A stretch of 64,000 nucleotides of DNA from Nymphaea colorata (Eukaryota > Streptophyta > Magnoliopsida > Nymphaeales > Nymphaeaceae): NCBI RefSeq assembly GCF_008831285.2, contig NC_045146.1, positions 5,406,972 to 5,470,971 of the forward strand, in the 5' to 3' direction. Each line of letters begins with the position of its first letter. Position 1 is the first letter of the stretch. Below, one piece after another: positions 45,746 to 52,442 of this stretch. The translations under genes were made by a program, and so were the position numbers. The notes beneath the pieces are model-generated. The model did not search any database. It worked only from the letters and a program-made list of their open reading frames with translations, and had not been told where the DNA came from.

Positions 45746-46505
45746 AAAGAGACTCACTTCTCATTCCCAGCCGCATCAAATCGCAAGACAAAAAAAAAGA
45801 AGAACTCGGATCGCTGTCTATATCTGCGGCAATCTTGGTGACGCACCCGCGTCGACGCAACGCGGCGCGGGCTGGTGCTACCCAGATTCGCACCCTAATG
45901 ATTTCAATTTTTTCCACCGTTGCACCGTAATGTATCGCACCGACAACCTCATGCCCACCCGCACCTTGCATTCTAGTGACATAGATCGCTGTCGAGTCAC
46001 AGCCATCGCCCTTCTGAGATGCCCTCGCCCTAATGATAAGAAACTAACATCCGGTCGCTCCTGGTTCTGAGCCGTACCAGCTCAGATCCCCGCTACTACA
46101 CGTGAACCGATCCATTAGACCGGATGAACAAACTCCAAAGAATCAGTTGGAACTAAAAGGAACAAGAATGACCGATTCATTTTGCCGGACTTATAGCGAG
46201 ATCGGAAGGACGAAATGAGTTAGAAAACTAAGTCGAAATTCCGAGAAACAGCGTCGGAATATTTCGACGAGACAGAGACCTCGTCGAGAAGAGGAAGCAC
46301 AAAAGGGGAAAAGGAACCGCGGACTTCAGAAAGGAATTTATCTCTGAAATGGAACACCGGGAAAAGACCAAGGGGGAGAGAGATCCGCACCTTCACTGTC
46401 GGGGAGCTTCGCGGCCTCCGGCCGGACGATCTCAGTGGACTTCGCAGCGAGCAGGAAGAAGACGAACAAGAAGAAGAGCCTCAGAAGACGGGATACCGGA
46501 GTCAT
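11834..46505 (-). CDS. LRR-malectin receptor-like Ser/Thr kinase gene 1 (LRR-VIII-2 type), 24 exons, one frameshift
   Basis: Coding exons, 5' to 3' on the minus strand: 46505-46391, 38449-38290, 38183-38112, 37431-37363, 28284-28213, 27090-27019, 26301-26230, 26013-25942, 25862-25791, 25471-25400, 25312-25241, 24901-24830, 24716-24651, 24196-24137, 24037-24002, 23890-23844, 23722-23340, 23261-23066, 22743-22603, 16397-16280, 15446-15236, 15002-14765, 13390-13240, 12244-11834. All junctions are GT-AG and phases match, except that exon 20 lacks one base. Total is 3,050 nt; 3,051 would give 1,016 residues, normal for the family. Parts: signal peptide, LRR (about 92-372), malectin-like (about 400-593), TM (about 604-627), kinase (about 660-930). 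It should be a plasma-membrane receptor kinase. Without the missing base the kinase would not be translated, so the locus is either a young pseudogene or carries a sequence error. Confidence 0.88.
12245..13239 (-). other. Gene 1 intron 23 with an 80-bp tandem duplication and TA repeats
   Basis: An 80-bp unit starting AACATGAGATCACC occurs at about 12651 and again at 12731, each followed by a short TA run. A longer TA repeat lies at about 12984-13030. No exon was seen. Confidence 0.8.
13240..13390 (-). CDS. Gene 1 exon 23: kinase C-lobe, APE motif
   Basis: The exon encodes [20 protein letters not shown], with the APE motif, then [15 protein letters not shown] and DFAFLLDW. It ends in phase 0 before GTATGC. 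Acceptor is GGTAACAG. Confidence 0.93.
13713..13999 (-). repeat. Copia-type LTR with adjacent PBS in gene 1 intron 22
   Basis: On the plus strand the unit runs TGTAGAAACACGAACC...ATATTTTAACA (287 bp). Directly left, the minus strand reads TGGTATCAGAGCC, an initiator-Met PBS (about 13700-13712). It carries a version of the conserved hairpin (13763-13796: CGTGG, CCTCT, AGAGG, CCACG). No coding sequence was recognised next to it, so it is a near-solo LTR with a short internal stub. Confidence 0.7.
14765..15002 (-). CDS. Gene 1 exon 22: catalytic and activation loops
   Basis: The exon encodes [20 protein letters not shown], the catalytic loop [10 protein letters not shown] (RD kinase), and DFG within [20 protein letters not shown], ending in TRVAGT. 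The HRD Asp, the DFG Asp and the Asn of the loop are all present, so the catalytic core is intact at residue level. Confidence 0.93.
15236..15446 (-). CDS. Gene 1 exon 21: kinase N-lobe
   Basis: The exon encodes [20 protein letters not shown] with the ATP-anchoring Lys (AVKK), then [17 protein letters not shown], with the alpha-C Glu, and [20 protein letters not shown]. It ends in phase 1 inside LARALFG. Confidence 0.93.
15729..15838. mobile_element. Foldback MITE (about 110 bp) in gene 1 intron 20
   Basis: The left arm has CACTAAAAACCGTTGCAAAA followed by GGTGCATT. The right arm is its near-perfect inverse (AATGCACC, then TTTTGCAACGGTTTTTAG), about 35 bp per arm with a short loop. A shorter relative lies near 45333. 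Confidence 0.75.
16280..16397 (-). CDS. Gene 1 exon 20: juxtamembrane and glycine loop, carrying a 1-base deletion
   Basis: Read from the acceptor (ATGGTAG) in phase 1, the exon gives DLGG and then loses frame. Shifting one base at about 16384-16391 restores [20 protein letters not shown] and the P-loop [11 protein letters not shown]. The family has DLRGLDLQTGYF here, so one base has been lost around GGGGGTTA. No other AG lies close upstream and no alternative donor in exon 19 has the needed phase. The intron before it is 6.2 kb and holds an old copia. Confidence 0.85.
16796..17239 (+). repeat. 5' LTR of the old intronic copia
   Basis: Starts TGTTAG. It shares blocks with 21820-22330, such as AAGTATCTAT, CTTTTTGAACC and TGAGTTGAG, in the same order and orientation. 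It ends just before a PBS-like TGAAAATCAGAGG. Confidence 0.65.
18694..19059. mobile_element. MITE (about 366 bp) nested in the old copia
   Basis: The ends are TAGTCACAAA and its inverse TTTGTGACTA. The 9-mer GTAAGACCA flanks both sides (18685-18693 and 19060-19068), which suits a 9-bp target duplication of Mutator type; the exact boundary is uncertain by two or three bases. The interior is A/T-rich with poly-A runs and resembles 44940-45130. Confidence 0.65.
20310..20400. repeat. Short tandem duplication
   Basis: The phrase TATTTCTCCTGCAT.ACATAG occurs twice about 40 bp apart within the copia fossil. Confidence 0.6.
21364..21721. mobile_element. hAT-type MITE (358 bp) nested in the old copia
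   Basis: Terminal inverted repeats are CTAAGTCACATGGGTAC and the inverse of CTAAGTAACATGGGTAC. An exact 8-bp duplication CTTCAAAG flanks it (21356-21363 and 21722-21729), the hAT signature. It interrupts the copia RNase H region. Confidence 0.88.
21820..22330 (+). repeat. 3' LTR of the old intronic copia
   Basis: Begins after the polypurine tract TTTGAGGGAAGG and ends near TTCTAACCA, close to the expected CTAACA. It is collinear with the 5' LTR but strongly diverged, so the insertion is old. No clear 5-bp target duplication was found. Confidence 0.6.
22603..22743 (-). CDS. Gene 1 exon 19: transmembrane segment
   Basis: After [11 protein letters not shown] the exon encodes a strongly hydrophobic helix ([20 protein letters not shown]) followed by basic residues RIKG, the expected outside-to-inside arrangement. 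It ends VDE plus one base before GTACAT, phase 1. Confidence 0.92.
23066..23722 (-). CDS. Gene 1 exons 17-18: malectin-like domain
   Basis: Exon 17 (23722-23340) opens with [19 protein letters not shown] and includes [20 protein letters not shown] and [10 protein letters not shown]. Exon 18 (23261-23066) encodes [20 protein letters not shown], then [20 protein letters not shown]. This is the extracellular malectin-like domain of the family. Between them lies a 78-nt intron (23339-23262; GTGAAT...TGTGCAG) that is a multiple of three and has no stop in frame, so an unspliced reading is also open. Family comparison strongly favours splicing. Confidence 0.92.
23844..24716 (-). CDS. Gene 1 exons 13-16: end of LRR region and Cys-rich linker
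   Basis: Exon 13 (24716-24651) encodes [19 protein letters not shown]. Exon 14 (24196-24137) encodes [19 protein letters not shown]. Exon 15 (24037-24002, only 36 nt) encodes [11 protein letters not shown]. Exon 16 (23890-23844) encodes [15 protein letters not shown], with the paired Cys that close the LRR region before the malectin-like domain. Phases run 2-2-2-1 and join correctly to exon 17. Such small exons are easily missed by automated prediction. Confidence 0.85.
24830..27090 (-). CDS. Gene 1 exons 6-12: LRR units
   Basis: Seven 72-nt exons, each one LRR: 27090-27019 ([17 protein letters not shown]), 26301-26230 ([16 protein letters not shown]), 26013-25942 ([17 protein letters not shown]), 25862-25791 ([17 protein letters not shown]), 25471-25400 ([19 protein letters not shown]), 25312-25241 ([17 protein letters not shown]) and 24901-24830 ([17 protein letters not shown]). 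All are flanked by GT-AG phase-2 introns. The identical exon size and phase reflect origin by LRR exon duplication. Confidence 0.9.
27130..27345. repeat. Diverged tandem duplication of about 105 bp in intron 5
   Basis: Two copies share ACAAGTTCTA, GGACAGAGG-like and AAATGTCC...TAGTTAGTTAGTAGCC blocks in the same order. Confidence 0.65.
27785..28036 (-). repeat. Possible tRNA-derived SINE remnant in intron 5
   Basis: On the minus strand, from about 28036, the sequence reads TGGTTAATCCACTTGACTGA, then GGTTTGATTCCTGAGG. The latter is close to a Pol III B box (GGTTCGANTCC). A possible A box sits about 45 bases upstream, and a T-rich stretch lies at the far end. It is too weak to call a functional tRNA gene. 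Confidence 0.3.
28213..28284 (-). CDS. Gene 1 exon 5: LRR unit
   Basis: The 72-nt exon encodes [20 protein letters not shown] in full LRR register. It is isolated: the intron before it is about 9.1 kb and contains the copia/TRIM nest, and the intron after it is 1.1 kb. Gene 2 exon 5 is its close paralogue ([20 protein letters not shown]). Confidence 0.92.
28542..28703. repeat. 81-bp tandem duplication in gene 1 intron 4
   Basis: The unit starting GATATGGTTTCTCAACCTCA occurs at 28542 and 28623, with a short indel in the second copy. Confidence 0.9.
29083..29320. repeat. Duplicated TA microsatellite block
   Basis: A TA repeat (about 29086-29160) and a unit with GCATGTACCCGTGTCTTGAG are repeated with a second TA run (29219-29255) and a near-identical unit. 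Array and flank duplicated together. Confidence 0.9.
29377..29497 (+). repeat. TRIM A: left part of 5' LTR, cut by copia 2
   Basis: Starts TTTAACACCCCAAAAGTTTA (family start TGTAACACC) and matches the other TRIM LTRs up to TTTTTTTGGGCT, where copia 2 begins. The LTR continues at 35385 after the insertion. Confidence 0.85.
29498..29738 (-). repeat. 3' LTR of copia 2 (241 bp)
   Basis: Plus-strand TGTATAAAGTAG...CATGTCAACA, collinear with 35153-35384. The purine tract TTGAGGGGGAG (minus strand) adjoins it at about 29739-29749. Confidence 0.92.
29739..31322 (-). pseudogene. Copia 2 reverse transcriptase and RNase H
   Basis: RT begins around 31240 ([20 protein letters not shown]). The frame is broken by stops near 31135 and 30900 and again around 30780. 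It contains [13 protein letters not shown] (about 30700-30660), the catalytic YVDD box. RNase H runs from about 30330 to 29748, with a stop after VNVMS (30333) and further breaks, then STINLANN and [16 protein letters not shown]. Not functional. Confidence 0.9.
31323..32710 (-). pseudogene. Copia 2 integrase, broken by a 146-bp tandem duplication
   Basis: Contains CDVCHLAKH and SDVWGPSGI...FITFIDDCS (about 32670-32500), the first part of the integrase core, and later [11 protein letters not shown] and [13 protein letters not shown] (about 32150-32000). Between these, a 146-bp segment is present twice (32246-32391 and 32392-32537). Because 146 is not a multiple of three, the frame is lost. Confidence 0.9.
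32246..32537. repeat. 146-bp tandem duplication in copia 2 integrase
   Basis: The unit beginning GGTCTTAACAGAGGTTCC repeats exactly 146 bases later with a handful of differences. Confidence 0.93.
32763..33227 (-). pseudogene. Copia 2 protease and GAG-preintegrase region
   Basis: [14 protein letters not shown] (about 33165) is the copia aspartic protease active site. It is followed by [15 protein letters not shown] and [18 protein letters not shown], typical of the protease to preintegrase stretch. This 154-codon frame is open but is cut off from its neighbours by stops. Confidence 0.9.
33234..34215 (-). pseudogene. Copia 2 gag
   Basis: Starts MVMAESAS with [20 protein letters not shown] and runs to the zinc-knuckle region ([14 protein letters not shown], about 33440-33400). 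Stops near 34015, 33753 and 33231 break it. The knuckle has Cys where the third metal ligand should be His. The sequence GAGTAGCCCCCATAAGAGCT (33460-33479) is the uninserted counterpart of the hAT site in copia 1. Confidence 0.9.
34216..35152 (-). other. Copia 2 leader and primer binding site
   Basis: On the minus strand the LTR end is followed by TGGTATCAGGGCC (35152-35140), an initiator-Met PBS with one mismatch. A GC-rich untranslated leader of about 0.9 kb then leads to the gag start at 34215. Open frames in the leader have no recognisable domains. Confidence 0.8.
35153..35384 (-). repeat. 5' LTR of copia 2 (232 bp)
   Basis: Plus-strand TGTAGAAAGTAG...CAAGTCAACA. Differs from the 3' LTR by several substitutions and small indels, including a deletion near the AATAGAG block, so insertion is not very recent. 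Confidence 0.92.
35385..35734 (+). mobile_element. TRIM A, right part: rest of 5' LTR, PBS, 78-bp core, 3' LTR
   Basis: After copia 2 the 5' LTR resumes and ends GTTGTTATA (35466). PBS TGGTATCAGAGC follows (35468-35479). The core is only 78 bp (35467-35544). The 3' LTR is 35545-35734 (TGTAACTCC...TTGTTACA, 190 bp). With the left part at 29377 the original element was about 450 bp, with no coding capacity. Confidence 0.88.
35826..36251 (+). mobile_element. TRIM B, complete (426 bp)
   Basis: 5' LTR 35826-36011 (186 bp), PBS TGGTATCAAAGC at 36013-36024 with one mismatch, core 36012-36089 (78 bp, the same length as in TRIM A), purine-rich GAGGGGGTGGA (36079-36089), 3' LTR 36090-36251 (162 bp, with an internal deletion of about 25 bp). 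Both LTRs have perfect TGTAAC...GTTACA ends. No target duplication was recognised. Confidence 0.9.
36428..36571 (+). mobile_element. TRIM C fragment, flanked by 18-bp direct repeats
   Basis: Starts inside the PBS/core (AAAGCACAGTTCAAACACTC), covers the core and the first 65 bases of an LTR (from 36508), then stops in mid-LTR. GAATTTTTTATTCCTAAA occurs at both ends (36414-36431 and 36572-36589). A truncated piece bounded by a long direct repeat is not what transposition gives. Confidence 0.85.
36590..37362 (-). other. Gene 1 intron 4, right part
   Basis: AT-rich intron sequence between the TRIM fragment and exon 4. No coding or structured repeat was recognised. Confidence 0.5.
37363..38183 (-). 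CDS. Gene 1 exons 3-4: first LRR units
   Basis: Exon 3 (38183-38112, 72 nt) encodes [20 protein letters not shown]. Exon 4 (37431-37363, 69 nt) encodes a unit with [19 protein letters not shown]. Each exon is one leucine-rich repeat bounded by phase-2 introns, the standard structure of this family. The 69-nt length of exon 4 is shared with exon 4 of gene 2. Confidence 0.92.
38290..38449 (-). CDS. Gene 1 exon 2: N-terminal cap of the LRR region
   Basis: The exon encodes [16 protein letters not shown], then a Cys-pair segment ([17 protein letters not shown]). This WNFSVDPCS...CNCS...CHVVSI arrangement is diagnostic of the LRR-VIII-2 N-terminal cap. Acceptor is CCGTTAG, donor GTACGA. It ends with two bases of the next codon, as do nearly all following exons. 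The matching exon in gene 2 is 15 nt longer. Confidence 0.92.
40185..40480. mobile_element. hAT-like MITE (296 bp)
   Basis: Inverted ends TAAGCTTAGGCATTGGGCTGG and TAAGCTTGGGCACCGGGCCGG (as reverse complement). A perfect 8-bp duplication ACTATGAG flanks it (40177-40184 and 40481-40488). Ends are GC-rich and the middle is a TTA-rich block. Confidence 0.9.
41540..41680. repeat. Dispersed AT-rich repeat, copy 1
   Basis: Shares TAAATTTTAAAAAATTTCAT...TTTATA and TCATAAAAAATCTCTAGCT with the copies at about 45580 and 51020. Class unknown. Confidence 0.45.
42041..42166. repeat. 63-bp tandem duplication
   Basis: GCTCCTCGAGTCAACTTACT begins at 42041 and again at 42104, with a few substitutions near the end of the second copy. 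Confidence 0.9.
44940..45130. repeat. AT-rich repeat related to the MITE at 18694
   Basis: Shares AATAAAATAAGTGAAAAACT-like, AATAACACAAACAT and GCAAAAAAACACG blocks, in the same order, with 18800-18930. Ends were not found. Confidence 0.45.
45333..45400. mobile_element. Short foldback MITE
   Basis: TATCACTAAAAATCGTCGCA at the left resembles the arm of the MITE at 15729. GGGTTTTAGTGACA at the right is its partial inverse. It looks like an internally deleted relative. Confidence 0.5.
45580..45705. repeat. Dispersed AT-rich repeat, copy 2
   Basis: Collinear with 41540-41680 (TTTTAAAAAATTCTACTTAT, then TAATCAAAATTTAAAAGCTT). It ends just before TC and TA microsatellites. Confidence 0.45.
46391..46505 (-). 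CDS. Gene 1 exon 1: signal peptide
   Basis: The exon encodes a start Met, a hydrophobic signal peptide ([15 protein letters not shown]) and the conserved mature start EAAKLPDSE. It ends in phase 1 before GTGCGG. The family normally has a LPDEE-xAL junction here; joining to exon 2 gives LPDSEA|ALKAV. The frame is open upstream to another Met at 46580, but the Met at 46505 puts the hydrophobic stretch where a signal peptide should be. Exon 1 of gene 2 has the same layout. Confidence 0.85.
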
Positions 46506-47263
46506 TTCTTCGGATCTTTCACCGATTTTCTGTATTTCTCGTGACAGTGGAGGAGCAGAAGAAGAGCAGCAAGAAAACAAGTTTCATCTGCAACTGGGAG
46601 GAAAGCGGGCGCGCCCTCGCCCGAAAGGGGGAGGAAATTGCTTGGTTCCTCGGGATTTTGCCTTTATTATGTTAAATTGCTTGTCAAAGTTTTAATTAGA
46701 TGCCTAGATCTGTCACGTAATTACAGGAAGGTACCTTGACTTTTAAAGTTTCTCAGCCAGCCCACCAAGCGTGAGCACCCATGCCGGTTAACAATATTTG
46801 GATATCTTAATGATGAAGAGAGTGTATAATGTAGAGTGGACGGTTTCCTCAAATAGAAAGGCGGGTAAAGCTAGGTTTTTTTTTCGAGTATATAGATATC
46901 TAAACAAGTTTTAATTGGTCTTCACGCGGGGACTCAGTCCTGTGGCACCGGCTTATAATGATTAGACGGATAATCAAGTTTTAATTGGTCTTCACGCAGA
47001 AAATGTAAATTCAAAGTTACAGATTGGGTTGGGTAAAACATATGGCATGGAACCCCCATTTATTTTGCTGTGCGGGTAACCCTTCCCTTTCTTAATAATC
47101 ACTTAATTAGAACCGTATTCGACTATTTGCAGAAACACAATCATAATGCAAAATTACAATAATGACTCTCGATGATCTTATGCTCTATATCTATAAGCAT
47201 TTTAGAACTAAATGAAGAGTGAGAGCTCATAAAATGGAAATATAAGAGATATAGAACTAAGCT

Positions 47264-47482
47264 GGAGCAAATGCCAACGAATGGAGAGGTCAACGAGGTT
47301 GGTGAAGAATGCTGGTTGAATGAAGAACACGATGATGGAGCAAATGCCAACGGATGGAGAGGTCAACGATGTTGGTGAAGAATCCTGGTTGAATGAAGAA
47401 CACGATGATGGAGCAAATGCCAACGGATGGAGAGGTCAACGAGGTTGGTGAAGAATCCTGGTTGAATGAAGAACACGATGAA
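47264..47482. repeat. 73-bp minisatellite, three copies
   Basis: Units start GGAGCAAATGCCAACG at 47264, 47337 and 47410. The copies are nearly identical, so the expansion is recent. 73 is not a multiple of three, so open frames through it are chance. Confidence 0.93.
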
Positions 47483-47495
47483 AGATATGATGTCA

Positions 47496-47595
47496 GATGT
47501 GGTTAAAGGTAATATGACAACTACTAGCAAGGAGAGTCGGGTAAAGATGTGGTCAAAGGTAACATGACAACTATTAGCAAGGAGAGTCAGGTAAA
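47496..47595. repeat. 50-bp tandem duplication
   Basis: GATGTGGTTAAAGGTAATAT at 47496 and a near copy at 47546, beside the 73-bp array. Confidence 0.9.
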
Positions 47596-48637
47596 GAAGA
47601 TAGGCGCGCATAAGAGGGCATGACATGAAGAACTGGAGAGCTGGCTGGTAAGCAAGTAGCAAAGAGGTAGATGAAGGCACTGCAATTGAGCGGCAAGGCG
47701 GCTCACACTCAAGTGGTTTGAGGTTTGAACTATGCTGTCACACTTTGATGTGTTGCTTTTTGGGCTTCAAATGGTTGCAAGTACAACATCTGAGTTGAAA
47801 GATATTTTGTAGGTTGAAGCTTTCAAGCAAATCAAAACTTTGGAAGCCTTAAGCCAAAGTATGACTTAGGATGTTTTAAGTCAAAGGTGATTTTTCCCAA
47901 ATAAGCATTGTAAAAAATGAATTTATTTTTAACAACCTTACTTGTGTAAAATTGTTTTTTAAAAATAGAGATAACGACTGATGCATCAGAAATTATTAGT
48001 CGAATCCATGACATGACCCATAGTTAGAGTTTGTGCCCTTTCGAGTGAGAGAGATGGTCAATCCCACTGCCCGAAGGCTCCTCCTATTTCTCCTGCTTCC
48101 GGAGTCTTGAGCTGCGTCGGTGTCAGTAATATTGTGCCCTTTAGTCTGGCATTTGGCAGATTAGAACCTCCTTATACGTATGTGCACGCACAGACACACT
48201 ACAACAATATTAGAAATAATGACATCACATTATATGTATGAAATACCATGTTCCAAACAGATGACAACTTTAAAATTTATCTTATACACGACAATGAGCA
48301 ACACTTCAATAATACTGTTCAAATAAATCGTTGCCCATACTTGCTTCCTCAAACACTTCTTGTGAACGTACTCAATGTACCACTCCTATCCCTTAATTGT
48401 GGTTCTGATCCGATAGTTCCTTCTATAGCATGGTTAGCATCCTAATTTTCTGTAATTTTTGTCGATTTTGATGTTCTTTAGATCAATTGTAAATGGAATT
48501 TATAAAATAAAAGCATAGTTATTAAAGCACTTGATGTATAACTCAATTTTTCAAGATCAAATTTTTAAAGCTTCTAAATATTTATGCATCAACCAAGTAT
48601 AAGCATGTTGACTCATAGGTTTCTCATTCCATAAACT

Positions 48638-48834
48638 CACATTCATATAATTAGATGAACAAAAAAAAGCACCTCTAAAGTCCAAGGTGTTATTTTTCCA
48701 AAATGCACATTGGACTGTGAATGCTCACTCACACCCACATTCATATAATTAGATGAACAAAAAAAAAGCACCTCTAAAGTCCAAGGTGTTATTTTTCCAA
48801 AATGCACATTGGACTGCACACACACACACACACT
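48638..48834. repeat. 98-bp tandem duplication
   Basis: CACATTCATATAATTAGATG starts at 48638 and 48736. The second copy runs into a CA repeat at about 48817-48833. Confidence 0.92.
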
Positions 48835-49599
48835 TAGGTGCTAAATCTATAAAGAATCATCTTGACCATCTATCTTTATAATATGAACTGTTGAGACAAA
48901 AATTTTAAAAATAGAATATCTTTAGTCATCTATCATTAATTAACAATGCTTTCTCTTTTTTCTTTTTTTAGATGGATGGCTAAGATGCTTCCTTACAAGT
49001 TTAGCACCTAAGAGTGGAGTACTTTTATACAATGGCTATTTTTAAGTCATTATATGCTTTATAACCTTGCAAACATGCAATGTTAAATTTTAAATTTGCT
49101 TTGCTCATGATATACACCTTTATGTTGAAATTATTCAACTTTGTAAATTAACTATTTTATTTTTTTTAACTATTCTTTTTATCATGTCATGAATATGTAA
49201 TTATGTCAAATCTCTGATAATTTTTTGCTACAAGCTGATAATTGTGTACATGTTTTCCACAGTAGTACTACTTATTTTGTTGTTAATTTTAAAAACTAAA
49301 ATAACATTTTATTCGTTATCTTTTTTTAAACCACTTAACGCACATATGCATGCTTACTGGTTTGGTGAGACTCTAAATTTCATGGCATTATACACTTCTA
49401 GTAACATTTACCATTGTCGTTGTTCCTCTCGCTTCCTGTTTCTTCTTTGTGACGTAGTCGAGGAGGAATGAAGAGGAAGACGAGGGAGAAGAGGGCAACG
49501 TCAGGAGGCTTCACGTGTCGAGCTCGGGTCTGGACCCGCTCCACCAAACCCGCCGAGATATAAAGCGTTACATGTTGTCTCCCAACTATCGGTTGCCCA

Positions 49600-50950
49600 T
49601 TATGTGCATGCATTTGTGTTTTGCAACCACTTGAGCTATCAATTAACATAAATGAATGTGAATGAATTGAATGTGTATGAAATGAATGTGAAAATAAAAT
49701 GAATATGATTGAAGTGAATGTGAACGAATTAAATGTGACTCATAAGTGTGTTTGATTGTGGCTATTGAGTAACCCTTATATATTGTGGAATGTGTAAGGA
49801 CTACCATGACAAGTTATGTAAATGTTTGTATGCATCATGATATTATAGTAATTATGTTTCTTTGTATGTTGGACTTCATATTTAAGCCCTTACTTTCTGG
49901 GGTTAGGGATTTACTTAGTTTGTCGTTATACTGCGAAGGTCCAACCTTCTGTCGTTATTTTTATGGTTTTAGTAGACTCGAGACAACAAGTTGATTTGAT
50001 AGCTCAGCTCACATCCTATTGAAAAGATTTTTGGTGTATAGTCATGTTAACGTGTGATGTTTGGTTTCATTGATATATTGTTTTTGTTTAGACATTGATG
50101 CTTTGTTCTAAGAGCATTTTTGTCATGAGCATCATTGATAAATATGAAGTTATTCTTGATACATAAATGGATTATCTGCCCTACTATTATTTTGATTTAC
50201 ATAAAACCATTTTGATTGTTGTGTTGTTGCACTTCTATGTGTTATGTTGAAAGAAAAAAATTGAGGGGAAAAAGTCTAGGTGTGATAGTCTTTGATATCA
50301 GAGCCATAAAAAAACTCTACCACGAATGTGAGCTAAAGCCCGTCTTTGAAGTTGTGCCGCCCAGGTACGTGCTGCGTGATTGAGCTCATATAGTATTTTT
50401 TGAGTTTAACTGTGATTATATACATATTGGCGATTTGATATTTTGACGTTATTTTGACAATGCATTTTTGCAATTTGACTTGAAAAGCTTGACATGGACT
50501 TTGTAATAAGAATGAGGCTTCTTATTTGTACAGATGTAGTACCAATGAATGGGTAGGAAGCAAGGTGGGCCGGCTAATGAAGCACAGAGAGTGCCGAGTT
50601 CAATCCACTCAGTTGCACATACCCCTTTAGATGATAGTAGGTCGAGGCAATAGTTTGCTTAAACTAGTATGTGTGTCCAAACCCCACTGTTGCAGTCTCT
50701 ACCCGTGGACCAACGGGCTATACTATTAACAACGTTGTAGACACTGACCTCCCTAGTCCAATCGATGGTCAACAACCAAAGGACTCATGTATCACCTATA
50801 GGAGACACCAATGTGCTGCCTAAGGAGAAGGTGGCACTCACATCATTTAAACAATTCATGTCGATGCAGCTGCCTATTTTTATATCCTGGATTATGATCC
50901 ACGGATTTCGGGAGGGACTAAATCTCTAGAAAAAAACATCTATCCGTTAA
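49600..50950 (+). mobile_element. Decayed gypsy LTR end, PBS and gag start
   Basis: Blocks from about 49730 to 50287 match the last part of the 3673-6675 LTR, for example ATACTGCGAAGG, and end AGGTGTGATA in place of GGTGTGACA. A PBS-like TGATATCAGAGCCA follows at 50293-50306. A degenerate gag start (MGRKQGGPANEAQRV, from about 50544) follows with stops. The remainder is lost. Confidence 0.65.
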
Positions 50951-51019
50951 AACTTGTCTTCTTCCTCTTTTTTCATCTTTTTCTGTTGCTGCCACACCCC
51001 ACGACTGATTTATGCAGAA

Positions 51020-51150
51020 AAAATTTACATGTAAATTTTTAAAAAATATATTTATTTTATACAAAAATTTTAAAAATTTATATTTTAAATCTATCAAAAT
51101 TTTAAAATTATACTTTTGCCCCTTTCATAAAAAATTTCTAGATGAGTCCC
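51020..51150. repeat. Dispersed AT-rich repeat, copy 3
   Basis: Collinear with 41540 and 45580; ends TTTCATAAAAAATTTCTAGA. Confidence 0.45.
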
Positions 51151-52433
51151 TATCCCTCATCTAAGTCATCTTCACTGGTCGCCGTTTGCTACCCAGCCCG
51201 TTGAATACCCTCCTTGCTCCTCGCCCCCTCATCTCCCCTTCCCATTTACTGCACAGCCCGTTGCAGACTCTCCTTGCTCGTCGCAGCCACGTTCGCTCAC
51301 CGGTTGAAGGCAAAGGTTTTAGTGGCTTGTAAAAAACGAATGCAATTCAAATTTCAAGCCAGGGCAGAGCCGCCTAGGCCATGGCCCATCCCAGTTAATT
51401 GAAAAAAAAAAGATTATATTAAAAAATTGATTTTTTTTAATAATTGAAAAAAATTACATCAAAAAAATTAAAAAAATTTAGTTGCGTAATGTATTTTTTG
51501 AATTCATGTTTAGTTTGGCCCTATCCGGATAAATTTGTTGAACCATTTGACCCGTCCTTGAAAAAAATCCTTGCTCGCCCCTGTTTCAAGCGATCAAACG
51601 TAGGTGCTCTCAGCTCAAAAGGAGACACGTATTTGATTGCAGACACCTTGGAGCTTCCTTACGCAGTATTTTATCCTATTGTTCATTAATAGGTTTCTCT
51701 GTTTCTAATTCTCTTATCTTTATCAGATTGACTAGAGAAGCCATCAATGATATCAGAGCCCTTCCACTGAATCAGTATTATACTGTTTGAAAAAGGATAA
51801 ATTTCTTTGTAATGCGTGCTTAGTGATATTGTCGACTTTCCAACATCGTTGTATATTGTTACAAAGGACATCAAAGATTTGAGAAGGTTGCATAATACCA
51901 ATGTTCCAAATTTTTTTCCATGCTGCAGACAAACACTGGGATGGAACTTCAGTAGATTATAATCCAAGTTCAACAAACACGCCTAAAGTTCCCTCATGTC
52001 TATGGCTGTCAATTGATCTGATTTTAATCGGGATATGCTTTATCATATTAAACTTTTCTGATAGCTATATATTCAGATTCAAATTCATATTGGAATTTCG
52101 ATGCGGAACATTTTATACCATATTCCAATGTGAAATTCATAATCCCAATCTGACTCGAATGCAGTTTTTAGATTAACATCTGAAACTGAATCCTATTTTT
52201 AAATTGAATTCAAACCATATTATAGACATTGACTGTAGGATATTTATTTAAAACTTTTGAATCCAAATCTAAATCCGGTCAATATTTACTTCTGAGTCAA
52301 TCCGAATCCAATAACATGTCGGATTCTCATCTGAATTCTTAATTGGATGACAAAATCTGTTTCATATCGTCTTTTTTTTCTTTTTAATATGGTTTAGTTG
52401 GATCGAATTTAAAACCGTCTCCACTAGAAAGCG

Positions 52434-52442
52434 TATAAAAAC
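52434..52442 (+). promoter_or_regulatory. Possible TATA box of gene 2
   Basis: TATAAAAAC about 320 bases before the start codon. Position is plausible for a plant gene with a 5' UTR of about 290 bases, but nothing else supports it. Confidence 0.25.

Larger units (their letters stand above)
38450..46390 (-). other. Gene 1 intron 1 (7.9 kb)
   Basis: GTGCGG donor at 46390 and CCGTTAG acceptor at 38450. It holds an hAT-like element (40185-40480), a 63-bp tandem duplication (42041), a short MITE (45333), dispersed AT-rich repeats (41540, 44940, 45580) and TC/TA microsatellites (about 45710-45745). No further exon was recognised. Confidence 0.7.

Noticed and set aside
46349-46695. Plus-strand open frames over gene 1 exon 1
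   Set aside because: They are the antisense shadow of exon 1 and the 5' region, with no domain.
47264-47482. Regular direct repeats that look like a CRISPR array
   Set aside because: The 73-bp units are contiguous with no unique spacers, in a plant nuclear context; it is a minisatellite.
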